Below, one piece after another: positions 8,981 through 16,436 of a stretch of 64,000 nucleotides of DNA. The position numbers and the translations under genes are program-made. The stretch comes from an uncultured Clostridia bacterium (GTDB taxonomy: Bacteria; Bacillota; Clostridia; Oscillospirales; Oscillospiraceae). Under the pieces are notes generated by a model that had not been told where the DNA came from, did no database searches, and saw nothing but the letters and a program-made list of their open reading frames with translations. Location of the stretch: contig CAMWFH010000002.1 in the NCBI GenBank assembly GCA_947173485.1, positions 124,001 to 188,000 of the forward strand, in the 5' to 3' direction. Numbering within the stretch: position 1 is the first letter of the stretch; each line of letters begins with the position of its first letter.

Positions 8981-10135
8981 ATGCACACTGTGACCCCCTC
9001 TGTCCGCTATATCGGCGTGGACGACCGGACCATCGACCTATTCGAGAGCCAGTACAAGGTGCCCAACGGGGTCTCCTACAACTCCTACCTGCTCCTGGAC
9101 GAGAAGACCGCCGTGATGGACACGGTGGACCGCCGGGGCACCACCGAGTGGCTCCAGAACCTGGAGCGGGAGCTGGACGGGCGGACCCCGGACTACCTGG
9201 TCTGCCTCCATATGGAGCCGGACCACGCCGGGAACGTACAGACCCTGGCGGAGAAGTACCCGGAGATGCAGATCGTGGGCAACGCCAAGACCTTCACCCT
9301 GATGGAGCAGTTCTTCACCTTCGACCTCACCGGCCGGAAGGTGGTGGTGAAGGAGGGGGACACCCTCTCCCTGGGCAGCCATACCCTGACCTTCGTCATG
9401 GCCCCCATGGTCCACTGGCCGGAGGTGATGGTGGCCTATGAGAGCAGCGAGAAGATCTTGTTCTCCGCCGATGGCTTCGGCAAGTTCGGCGCGTTGGACG
9501 CCGATGAGGCCTGGGACTGCGAGGCGCGGCGGTACTACTTCAACATCGTGGGCAAATACGGCGCCCAGGTCCAGGCCCTGCTGAAGAAGGCCGCCGGACT
9601 GGATATCGCCATCATCTGCCCCCTCCACGGGCCCATCCTGAAGGAGGACCTGGGGCACTATATCGGTCTCTACGACAAGTGGAGCCGCTATGAGCCGGAG
9701 GTGGAGGGCGTGTTCATCGCCTACGCCTCCATCCACGGCAACACCGCCCAGGCCGCCCGCTATCTGACCGAGCGGCTGGAGGAGCGGGGCATGAAGGTGA
9801 CCCTGGCGGACGTGAGCCGGGCGGATATGGCCGAGTGCGTGGAGGATGCCTTCAAGTACAGCAAGATGGTCTGCGCCGCCGCCAGCTATGACGCCGGCCT
9901 GTTCCCGCCCATGGAGGACTTCCTCCATCACCTGCGGGCCAAGACCTACCGGAGCCGGAAGGTGGCCCTGGTGGAGAACGGCAGCTGGGCCCCCTCCGCC
10001 GGGAAGTGTATGCGGGCCATCCTGGGGGAGATGAAGGACCTGACGGTCCGGGAGGAGCTGGTGAGCATCCGGTCCTCCGTCAAGCCTGAGACGAAGGCGG
10101 CCCTGGACGAGCTGGCCGCCTGGCTGGCAGAATAA
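8981..10135 (+). CDS. FprA-family A-type flavoprotein (diiron flavo-oxidoreductase)
   Basis: Two-domain enzyme that reduces O2 to water or NO to N2O in strict anaerobes. The N-terminal metallo-beta-lactamase-like domain keeps the diiron ligands: HMEPDHAGN, the HWPEVM histidine, SADGFGKFG aspartate and CPLHGPI histidine. The C-terminal flavodoxin domain begins with FIAYASIHGNTAQAA near residue 248. I chose the ATG at 8981 because AGGAG ends 7 nt upstream; ATG at 8975 and GTG at 8966 are in frame but poorly spaced. No rubredoxin domain is fused. 384 residues. Confidence 0.93.
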   Translation: MHTVTPSVRYIGVDDRTIDLFESQYKVPNGVSYNSYLLLDEKTAVMDTVDRRGTTEWLQNLERELDGRTPDYLVCLHMEPDHAGNVQTLAEKYPEMQIVGNAKTFTLMEQFFTFDLTGRKVVVKEGDTLSLGSHTLTFVMAPMVHWPEVMVAYESSEKILFSADGFGKFGALDADEAWDCEARRYYFNIVGKYGAQVQALLKKAAGLDIAIICPLHGPILKEDLGHYIGLYDKWSRYEPEVEGVFIAYASIHGNTAQAARYLTERLEERGMKVTLADVSRADMAECVEDAFKYSKMVCAAASYDAGLFPPMEDFLHHLRAKTYRSRKVALVENGSWAPSAGKCMRAILGEMKDLTVREELVSIRSSVKPETKAALDELAAWLAE

Positions 10136-10145
10136 GGATACGATA

Positions 10146-10186
10146 AAGATCCCGCGGCAAGGTATGCGCACCTGCCGCGGGATCTT
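10146..10186 (+). terminator. Hairpin downstream of fprA-type gene
   Basis: A 14-bp perfect inverted repeat (10146-10159 with 10173-10186) starts 10 nt after the flavoprotein stop. The run after it is only T-rich (TTGTGTTGTT), so it is a moderately convincing intrinsic terminator. It also separates this gene from the convergent lipoprotein gene. Confidence 0.6.
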
Positions 10187-10263
10187 GTGTTGTTGGGCGA
10201 TCTGTACATAGCCTTTATTTGCTAACATATCTCTTGTTCAGATTCTTAAAATATTTTCCACGC

Positions 10264-11499
10264 TTAGATCCCTCCGTTAGCAAATACAGCTTTGCCCATG
10301 TATTCCCAAAACTCTTTTCTGGTAGTCGCAAATTCAGGACGAATGATTTCAGATTCTTTACCAAATATATTAAGAATTGCAGCATTTCCTTGGTGCTGGG
10401 CCTCAGTTAATACAGCTAAGGTCGCGTCTGTCTGTTGTCCAATATGATGAAGCTGGTATGCTTTACCTGTTGCCGGCTCTAATGGAGCATAGCCCCTTTG
10501 CATTCTGATAAGATTTGTGACTTCAGTGCCGTCAGGAAGCTGGCTGATATAGTCTAAGTCAATATTCTGAACAAGAGCAGTTTTTCCGTTTACCATAATT
10601 GGCTTTAACCCAGCGTCTTTATAGATCAAATATTCATCCCAACTTTGTATTTGAGAAATCACATCAATAGGCAGTCCGGAATCAGCCTGAATTTGTGCGG
10701 CCTCGTTCATTGTTAGCCCACTTTTGGTAGCCGCTTTGAGCAAAAACGCTTCGCTTGTGCCGCCCAGAACAGCGCCTGTGATCGCTCCCCATTTGAAACC
10801 TTCGCTTCCAGAAAGAGCAGCTGCTTCAATAGCTTCATCAAAGTCCCCTGTTTGGATGCCGCGAACGATACCAGCGGAGATACCACCGAACGCAGCAGAG
10901 GAAAGAGCCATCGTTTCCGCTGATGTTGCGGAAACTGCGAAGATCATACTGACCGCCGGTGTGCCAGCCCCTGCCGAAACAACGGAGACCGTAACGCAGA
11001 TAAGGATGACGCCAGTACCGATGGCAACATTTTTAAGTATGGTCTCAGTGGTGACATCTTCTATCTCTTGAAGTTCCTGAACAGTGGTGTTCCCGTTTTC
11101 GCCTAAAGTGAAGATGTATCGTGTACCTTGAAATAGTGCATCCAGTTCATTCAGGGTATATCCAAAATAGATATTGGATCGTGAGTTAGAGGCAATGTCT
11201 TCTAGGTACTCTTTAGATTTAGATATATAGTCGGCTTTTACATTCTCAACAAAATACTCCTCACTGCCAAGAGCGGTGATAGTTTCCGTATATATTAAAT
11301 CTTCGATATGAGCCAACAAAAGATCATCATCCAAGGCGCTATAGCGAGGCTCTACATCTTCCCATACTGCCGGTTCAACTGTCGAGGTGGAAGGGGGACT
11401 GTCTGCCTCATAGTCGGAATCAGTTTCTTGCGGCTGAGGCTGTGTGCATCCAGTCAGAAGCATTGCTGCACAGAGAAAAAGGGCCGTTATACGTTTCAT
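10264..11499 (-). CDS. Lipoprotein with C-terminal LHH (HNH/Endo VII) nuclease domain
   Basis: The N-terminus is a lipoprotein signal peptide with lipobox LLTGC (Cys about residue 18). A hydrophobic Gly/Ala/Ser-rich stretch at about residues 140-250 resembles the pre-toxin segments of polymorphic toxins. The C-terminus has the pattern GYAPLEP...YQLHHIGQ with LHH at residues 350-352, then LTEAQH; this is the signature of the LHH family of HNH/Endonuclease VII nucleases, known mainly as toxin tips. The start codon overlaps the stop of the upstream surface-protein gene (ATGA), so both are made together. Base composition is far more AT-rich than the flanking core genes. No obvious immunity gene lies downstream. 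The nuclease call is inferred from motif; lipoprotein targeting is well supported. Confidence 0.75.
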   Translation of the reverse strand: MKRITALFLCAAMLLTGCTQPQPQETDSDYEADSPPSTSTVEPAVWEDVEPRYSALDDDLLLAHIEDLIYTETITALGSEEYFVENVKADYISKSKEYLEDIASNSRSNIYFGYTLNELDALFQGTRYIFTLGENGNTTVQELQEIEDVTTETILKNVAIGTGVILICVTVSVVSAGAGTPAVSMIFAVSATSAETMALSSAAFGGISAGIVRGIQTGDFDEAIEAAALSGSEGFKWGAITGAVLGGTSEAFLLKAATKSGLTMNEAAQIQADSGLPIDVISQIQSWDEYLIYKDAGLKPIMVNGKTALVQNIDLDYISQLPDGTEVTNLIRMQRGYAPLEPATGKAYQLHHIGQQTDATLAVLTEAQHQGNAAILNIFGKESEIIRPEFATTRKEFWEYMGKAVFANGGI

Positions 11500-13361
11500 C
11501 GCTCTATGCCCCCTCCTTCGTCAGTGCTGCCATTGATGGCTGGCCGTTTTCGCTTTTTTTGCACAATAAATGCAACTATTCCAAGAAGAATGATAAGGCC
11601 TCCTGCGATGATTGCAAAGCTGGGAAATTCCGTGTCCGGTTCGTCTTCGACCTGTGGTGTCTCAGGCTCGTTTGTAGTTGGTTGTTCTGGCACAGACGCA
11701 GGAGTCACATCTTCACCGGGTCCTTCGGCGGGAGGTGCGGTGCTGGCAAGCTGGATAGTTCCATCATCAGATATGATAGCTCCTTGTGCAAGCAGTGAAT
11801 TGATTTCGGGGATAGAGCGTCCTGTTGTCATGTGAGCCCGAAGGACACTATTCGTGCCAACATATATTTTCTTGACTGTGGGCGAATCAGAGTACCCATT
11901 TTGCACAGTGATCGTATAGATACCCTCATCAGTATATTCAGCACCGTCTTTAGCAGGTCTATTAAATCGCGTGTCCAGGCCATCTGCACTGTCATTTAGA
12001 GTCTCGCGCTTGATATTGACTTTCAAATAGCGGGACATCGCAAAGTCAAGCCGAAATCCATTTTCAGTCATTGAGCTGTTCATCAGTTCATTGCCAGTAA
12101 CCACATCAAAAGGATAAACCATACAGTTGCCGTTTCTGACAGAGAACTTAAAGAAAATACGGTAATGCCCGATTTTATCGATCAACCCATCGCTAGTGAT
12201 CTGATAGTCGAGCGCGACTTCATAATCGCCTTCTTCAAAAAGTTGGACTTTTGTATCGGCCCCAACGGTTGCGTTTGCCTCCAAGTAGTTCGTGTAAATT
12301 TTAGGTTCTGTGGAAACATTGTTGTGATCGGTATAGCGGATAATTAGGGCACCCCGACCAAAGTTCATTTTAGACGTTTCAAAATATTGGTCGTAACCTT
12401 CCGTGTCGGCGGTAACGGATAGTTTTTTATTTCCTCTCAAAGCATTGATATTTTCATTGAGCTTGAACCACAGAGTGACCGTATCGCCGGCATTCTTGAG
12501 AAACACCATATCGCCGTTAGTGTTTTCGACCGCATCAGTATAGCCGCTTACAAAAAAGTGTCCAAGCTCCCATCCATAGTGGGCATCTTTTTCTTCAATC
12601 GTTGTGCTGCCGGAGTAGCTATCAGAGTTTTTAACGCGGACCCTTGAGCCAAGAGTGTAGGTTTGATCGGAGACGATCACTGATGCTTCACCAGTGTCTA
12701 TGTATGCGTAGAATTCATAGACCTCAGCATATTTTTTATGATTATATTTATCAGGAAGAATAAAAGGACCGTCTTTAGTTCTGATTTGAGTTTCATAAAC
12801 AACGACCATCCGATAAAAACAACCGTTTATCAGTTCTATATCAGATGTGGAATAGATAGAACTCGTTCGAACAGGCATGTCGCTGAATGCGTTAGTGATG
12901 GTGTTGACATCCACCCATGTTTTCCGGTCTTTAGATGTTTGGAGAATAATTGCACCCTTCATGATATTAGAACGGAGCGACATATCGGCTACCTTCTTGC
13001 TCTTATCTTCAATAAGATGCCAAGAGTCACTGTCAGCATTGAGCATAGCATCCCCATAATTATAGAAAAGGGCCAGATTGCCGTCAGACACCTCATAAGA
13101 TGGCACGCCATCGCGGGTGCTAATATTGGAAATATTACCACTGATAGAAAATGTTCCGTATGTATCGCAGTCTTCAGACGAAGTAAACGCACGATTTTCG
13201 TGAAACTCATAGTGGCTGTCCTTGTCAAACTCATATACATTCCCGACGACCTTGAGTCCTTCGCCCGTTGCCAGGGCAGTGAGTGAGAACATACCAAAGT
13301 GTATAAGCACCATACATAAAAGAACGGATGTCCGAATTATGAAAGTCTGACTTTTTTTCAT
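11496..13361 (-). CDS. Secreted, C-terminally membrane-anchored surface protein of unknown function
   Basis: I do not recognise a family. The start at 13361 (MKKSQ) has a GGAGGT site 10 nt upstream and opens a clear signal peptide ending ALATG near residue 33; the open frame upstream has no such support. The 621-residue product has a long polar ectodomain rich in Asp, Thr and Tyr. Then comes a Pro/Glu/Thr-rich spacer (about 535-575), one hydrophobic helix and a KKRKRP stop-transfer tail. No LPXTG sorting motif is visible. It is coupled by a 4-nt overlap to the LHH-domain lipoprotein, suggesting a joint envelope function, perhaps display or delivery of that nuclease (inference). AT-rich codon use suggests acquisition by transfer. 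Confidence 0.75.
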   Translation of the reverse strand: MKKSQTFIIRTSVLLCMVLIHFGMFSLTALATGEGLKVVGNVYEFDKDSHYEFHENRAFTSSEDCDTYGTFSISGNISNISTRDGVPSYEVSDGNLALFYNYGDAMLNADSDSWHLIEDKSKKVADMSLRSNIMKGAIILQTSKDRKTWVDVNTITNAFSDMPVRTSSIYSTSDIELINGCFYRMVVVYETQIRTKDGPFILPDKYNHKKYAEVYEFYAYIDTGEASVIVSDQTYTLGSRVRVKNSDSYSGSTTIEEKDAHYGWELGHFFVSGYTDAVENTNGDMVFLKNAGDTVTLWFKLNENINALRGNKKLSVTADTEGYDQYFETSKMNFGRGALIIRYTDHNNVSTEPKIYTNYLEANATVGADTKVQLFEEGDYEVALDYQITSDGLIDKIGHYRIFFKFSVRNGNCMVYPFDVVTGNELMNSSMTENGFRLDFAMSRYLKVNIKRETLNDSADGLDTRFNRPAKDGAEYTDEGIYTITVQNGYSDSPTVKKIYVGTNSVLRAHMTTGRSIPEINSLLAQGAIISDDGTIQLASTAPPAEGPGEDVTPASVPEQPTTNEPETPQVEDEPDTEFPSFAIIAGGLIILLGIVAFIVQKKRKRPAINGSTDEGGGIER

Positions 13362-13453
13362 GGTTGAACAAACCTCCAATGTAGTGGCCTTTTCTAGTAG
13401 CATCAATGAGCAACTATTGAGTCCTCGCCTATGCACATACGATTCCATAACTT

Positions 13454-13483
13454 ACTATACCACTATACCACATGACCCGACAA
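13454..13483 (-). promoter_or_regulatory. Sigma-A-type promoter for the surface protein/LHH lipoprotein operon
   Basis: On the minus strand TTGTCG (13483-13478) and TATAGT (13459-13454) are 18 bp apart, about 90 nt upstream of the chosen start. A second TATAGT lies at 13467-13462. The surrounding 13.36-13.6 kb stretch is AT-rich and otherwise empty. Confidence 0.55.
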
Positions 13484-13599
13484 ATTTCACTTAAATTTAT
13501 ATCCCTAATCGTGTACGAGTAAACGTATCACGTTGTAAGGAGTCCGGCAACAGGGATCCAGAATCGATACGCAAAAGGGCCACTTGCCTTACATCCGGC

Positions 13600-13863
13600 C
13601 TACACCACTATGATCTCCAGGCCGGGGGTGTTGGCGGCGGCGTCCTGGAGGGTCTCCAGCACCTTTTCGCCGTAGGGGTAGGCGGTGAGGGCGGGGAGGT
13701 GCTTCAGCTCCAGCCGGGTGGGCTCCATCCAGCCGGTGAGGAGATCGTAGAGGGCGTCCAGGTTCCGGCCATACCAGGAGGGGAACCCCAGCGCCTGGGC
13801 CAGGTAGTCGTGGACGGCTTCCCGGTCTCCCATCCAGGCGCAGTCTAAGCGGATACACCTCAT
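13600..13863 (-). CDS. Barstar-family ribonuclease inhibitor
   Basis: An 87-residue cytoplasmic protein with the barstar hallmark YGRNLDALYDLLTG at residues 31-44. The two aspartates equivalent to barstar D35 and D39, which plug the barnase active site, are present (D36, D40). Length equals that of classical barstar (89-90). The start overlaps the stop of the barnase-type gene by 4 nt, the arrangement expected of toxin and inhibitor. Its lack of a signal peptide means it protects against enzyme that has not been exported. Confidence 0.9.
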   Translation of the reverse strand: MRCIRLDCAWMGDREAVHDYLAQALGFPSWYGRNLDALYDLLTGWMEPTRLELKHLPALTAYPYGEKVLETLQDAAANTPGLEIIVV

Positions 13864-14483
13864 CCCCAGACCACCTCGCCATCCTCCACCCAGACCTGGG
13901 TGAAGCTCTCGTAGTGGTCCTCCGTGTGGAAGTAGAGGCCGTCATTGGAAAAGACCAGCCGCTCCGCCCCCCGGCTGGACTTGCCGTCGGTGTTCAGGTC
14001 GCACTCGGTGTACCGCCGGCCCTGCTCCTTGGGCAGCAGGCCCTCCCGGTTGCCGAAGGTGTCGCCGCCGATGGCGGCCCCCTCCAGATAGTTTTGCACC
14101 GAGCCGCCGGACCAGCCTAAGGACTTGGCTTCTGCCTTGGTGATGAAGTTGGGGGGCAGAGCATCGTAGGTCTCCAGATATAAGACCACGTTCTCCAGAT
14201 CGTAGTAATACCCGCCCTCCTCCGGCAGGCCGTCCTCCGCCGGGCTGTCCTGGCCGTTGGAGGGACTATCGTCCGGGACGGCGGCGTCCCCCTCGGCATC
14301 CTGCCCGCCGTCCGGGGCGGCGTCCGTATCCCCGGACGTATCCGGTGTGTCGGGTGTGTCCGGTATACCGGAGGTGTCGGGGGCGACAGGCAGCGTGACC
14401 GGTGGCGTGTCCGGCAGACTGGTACACCCCGCCAGCAGGAGAAGGGAAAAGAGCAGCGGGACGAGACGTTGCAGGCGTTTCAT
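13860..14483 (-). CDS. Barnase-type guanyl-preferring ribonuclease as a lipoprotein
   Basis: Start at 14483 (MKRLQ) is set by AAGGAG on the minus strand; it opens a signal peptide with lipobox LLAGC, Cys20. Residues 21-90 are a disordered Pro/Asp/Thr-rich stalk. The C-terminal ~115 residues match barnase closely: LPPNFITKAEAKSLGW, IGGDTFGNREGLLP, RRYTECDLN, RGAERLVFSND and TEDHYESF. The catalytic set is intact: K116, E160 (barnase E73), R171 (R83), R175 (R87) and H190 (H102). It should therefore be an active RNase tethered outside the membrane. A weak minus-strand promoter (TATACT at 14539-14534) precedes it. Coupled to barstar. Confidence 0.9.
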   Translation of the reverse strand: MKRLQRLVPLLFSLLLLAGCTSLPDTPPVTLPVAPDTSGIPDTPDTPDTSGDTDAAPDGGQDAEGDAAVPDDSPSNGQDSPAEDGLPEEGGYYYDLENVVLYLETYDALPPNFITKAEAKSLGWSGGSVQNYLEGAAIGGDTFGNREGLLPKEQGRRYTECDLNTDGKSSRGAERLVFSNDGLYFHTEDHYESFTQVWVEDGEVVWG

Positions 14484-14603
14484 AGGAAGCTCCTTCTTTC
14501 TGTACATATAGGGATAGAGATGCGGATAGGGACAGTATACCATATCCCCGCCGGGAACGCTACCGGGCGCGGGGAAAAATTTTCTGAAAGACGCAGAAGG
14601 GGC

Positions 14604-14632
14604 TTGACAAAGTTAAAGAATAACGCTATATT
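14604..14632 (+). promoter_or_regulatory. Strong sigma-A promoter of the HTH/glycine-rich peptide operon
   Basis: TTGACA (14604-14609) and TATATT (14627-14632) are exactly 17 bp apart. The spacer holds the short dyad GTTA-N5-TAAC, a possible autoregulatory operator for the HTH protein encoded downstream (inference). Confidence 0.8.
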
Positions 14633-14676
14633 TAATACGATGCAAGTCGCAATAAAACGCGGGAAGGAGGGATGGC

Positions 14677-15225
14677 TTGAAGACGTACACGGTCCGGGAG
14701 ATCGCGCAGATGCTCTCCGCCAACGAGGAGACGGTCCGCCGGTGGATCCGGGACGGCAAGCTGGAGGCCACCTGTACCTCCCGGAAGGCCGGCAACCTGG
14801 TGACGGAGGAGAGCTTGCAGGCGTTCCTCAAAGCGCGCCAGAGCCGTCATGCAAACTATGTTTTGACGGCGGAGCAGTACATACAGCAGCTGCAAGAGGA
14901 CTATCCCCGGACACCTCTGACCAGCAGAGCGGAACTGCTGGAGGCTACCGGGATGTCCGTGCCGCTGCCGCTGGCGCCAGCCGTTTCGGCGGCGATCGCG
15001 GGCCTCCAGACGGAGGTCCCTCCGCCCCTGGGGGAGACGCCGGTCTCGGCTGACGAGCTGGGGCCCATGGTGGAGGAGCAGATCCAGATGCTGGAGAGGA
15101 AGATCGCCGCCGCGGAGGAGACGATCGCCGAGCGGCAGCGGCAGCTGGAGATCGATAGGACCCAGCTGAAGATCTTCAAGGGGATGCAAAACATCTTAAA
15201 CATGAAGAAAGACCCCAAAAAATAA
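14677..15225 (+). CDS. Helix-turn-helix (MerR/excisionase-like) regulator with coiled-coil tail
   Basis: The N-terminal ~55 residues are a winged HTH of the MerR/excisionase type: YTVREIAQMLSANEETVRRW, then IRDGKLEA. Residues ~60-125 are unrecognised and the last ~50 are a charged heptad-like helix, probably for dimerisation. It starts with TTG; GGAAGGAGGG ends 6 nt before it and the nearby ATG is out of frame. It lies 20 nt upstream of a glycine-rich peptide gene and shares its promoter, so it may control that peptide. 182 residues; target unknown. Confidence 0.75.
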   Translation: MKTYTVREIAQMLSANEETVRRWIRDGKLEATCTSRKAGNLVTEESLQAFLKARQSRHANYVLTAEQYIQQLQEDYPRTPLTSRAELLEATGMSVPLPLAPAVSAAIAGLQTEVPPPLGETPVSADELGPMVEEQIQMLERKIAAAEETIAERQRQLEIDRTQLKIFKGMQNILNMKKDPKK

Positions 15226-15244
15226 AATTGAGGAGGAAAAAGAG

Positions 15245-15487
15245 ATGTTTTTTGACGATTTTCTGGAGAGCCTGCGTTATGCGGGCCAGTGCATGACCGA
15301 GGGCGCGGCCATCGGCGCCACCCTGGGTGGTTCCGTCACCGGGGCGGTCACAGGGCTGGGCGGCAGCTTCTTTGGTCCGGTGGGCACATTCTTCGGGGCC
15401 AACGTGGGCGCAGGCACCGGAGCCGCCGTAGGCGGCGCGGTGGGGGGCGTCCTGGGGTTCCTGGGCGGGGTGGTCTCCTATGGATAA
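15245..15487 (+). CDS. Small glycine-rich hydrophobic peptide (glycine-zipper, bacteriocin-like)
   Basis: 80 residues behind a textbook GGAGG site. After a polar N-terminal part of about 20 residues (MFFDDFLESLRYAGQ...), the rest is a run of Gly, Ala and Val with repeated GxxxG spacing (GATLGGSVTGAVTGLGG, GANVGAGTGAAVGG), the pattern of glycine-zipper membrane peptides and of class II bacteriocins. There is no classical double-glycine leader cleavage site that I am sure of, and no exporter or immunity gene beside it. It may be a membrane-active peptide or a structural glycine-zipper protein; function unknown. Confidence 0.65.
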   Translation: MFFDDFLESLRYAGQCMTEGAAIGATLGGSVTGAVTGLGGSFFGPVGTFFGANVGAGTGAAVGGAVGGVLGFLGGVVSYG

Positions 15488-15521
15488 TACTATACATATC
15501 GCATAAAACAGATGAGAGCAG

Positions 15522-15556
15522 CGGCGCGGCGGGATATTTTCCCACCGCGCCGTTTT
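15522..15556 (+). terminator. Intrinsic terminator after the glycine-rich peptide gene
   Basis: A GC-rich stem (15522-15533 with 15541-15552, one C-A mismatch) is followed by TTTT. It ends the 14.6-15.5 kb operon just before the convergent MerR gene. Confidence 0.75.
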
Positions 15557-15563
15557 GGACTGC

Positions 15564-16349
15564 TTATGTTGTTTTTTCTACCGGGAACAGCACCGCCGTC
15601 TCCAGTTCCTCCTCTCCCACCTGGTGGGGATCGTTCAGATACCGCTCCAAAGGCGAGGCGCAGAGACGATAGTCCGGGTGGTCCGCCAGCCAGGTGCACA
15701 GGGCGTCGTAGGCCCGGTCCAGGCCCTTGTAGGGGCCCTTATGGATCACCGCCGCGCAGGTATAGGCCGGCTTCACCGTCACGCCGGGGGCGTCCCCGGC
15801 CACCACCAGCTGGGCCTCCACATCGGAACTGTCATGGGAGAATTCCGGGTCATGGTAGCGCATCTGGACCGGCCCCGCCTGCCGGAGGCCCAGCCGGGAC
15901 GCCTCCGCCCGCAGGTCCTGGAACAGGGCGTGGTACCCTGTGACGCCGGTCTGCCGCCGGAGAGAGAACACCCGCTGCTCCGGGTCCTCCAGCAAAATGA
16001 CATGGTACTCGTTCATAGACTTGCCCTCCATACGGAGGATATCCGCGTCCAAACGGCGCAGGCTCGCCTGCTGCTCCCGCAGCGCCTGATACGCCTCCGC
16101 CCGCCGCTGCCGCAGCCGCTGGAGCAGGGACGCCTCATCCAGGGCCAGCAGAGCGCCGATCTGGGAGAGGGGGAAGCCATAGCTCTTCAGCTGCTGGATG
16201 CGCAGGATGTCCGCCAGCTGCTCCTGGCGGTAGTAGCGGTAGCCGTTCTCGCCGACGGCCTCCGGCCGGAGCAGTCCGGCGGCGTCATAGTAGCGGAGCA
16301 TCCGGGCCGATACCCGGCTCAGTACGGAAAACGCGCCGATGGTCAGCAT
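15564..16349 (-). CDS. MerR-family regulator with GyrI-like effector domain
   Basis: The N-terminus is a MerR DNA-binding domain (MLTIGAFSVLSRVSARMLRYYD, then GLLRPE and GYRYYRQEQLADI). A dimerisation helix spans ~75-120. The C-terminal ~150 residues resemble the GyrI-like/BmrR effector domain that binds hydrophobic cationic drugs. Start at 16349 is set by a GGAGG site; the longer frame upstream has none. 261 residues. Its own promoter has the 19-bp MerR spacer, so autoregulation is likely. No drug pump lies directly beside it. Confidence 0.88.
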   Translation of the reverse strand: MLTIGAFSVLSRVSARMLRYYDAAGLLRPEAVGENGYRYYRQEQLADILRIQQLKSYGFPLSQIGALLALDEASLLQRLRQRRAEAYQALREQQASLRRLDADILRMEGKSMNEYHVILLEDPEQRVFSLRRQTGVTGYHALFQDLRAEASRLGLRQAGPVQMRYHDPEFSHDSSDVEAQLVVAGDAPGVTVKPAYTCAAVIHKGPYKGLDRAYDALCTWLADHPDYRLCASPLERYLNDPHQVGEEELETAVLFPVEKTT

Positions 16350-16391
16350 GATATCCTCCCAAAATGTTGTTGTGGACCGGTCCATGAGAGG

Positions 16392-16422
16392 ATGATACAC
16401 CTTATCACGGTGGGAAAGTCAA
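16392..16422 (-). promoter_or_regulatory. MerR-type promoter with 19-bp spacer and dyad operator
   Basis: On the minus strand TTGACT (16422-16417) and TATCAT (16397-16392) are 19 bp apart, the unusual length MerR-family proteins untwist. A dyad CACC-N7-GGTG (16398-16412) sits between the two boxes. The predicted leader to the MerR start is about 36 nt. Confidence 0.8.
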
Positions 16423-16436
16423 GAGGAAATTTTATA

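Noticed and set aside
11496..13361. LPXTG-type sortase anchoring of the surface protein
   Set aside because: No LPXTG-like pentapeptide precedes the terminal hydrophobic helix; plain membrane anchoring explains it.
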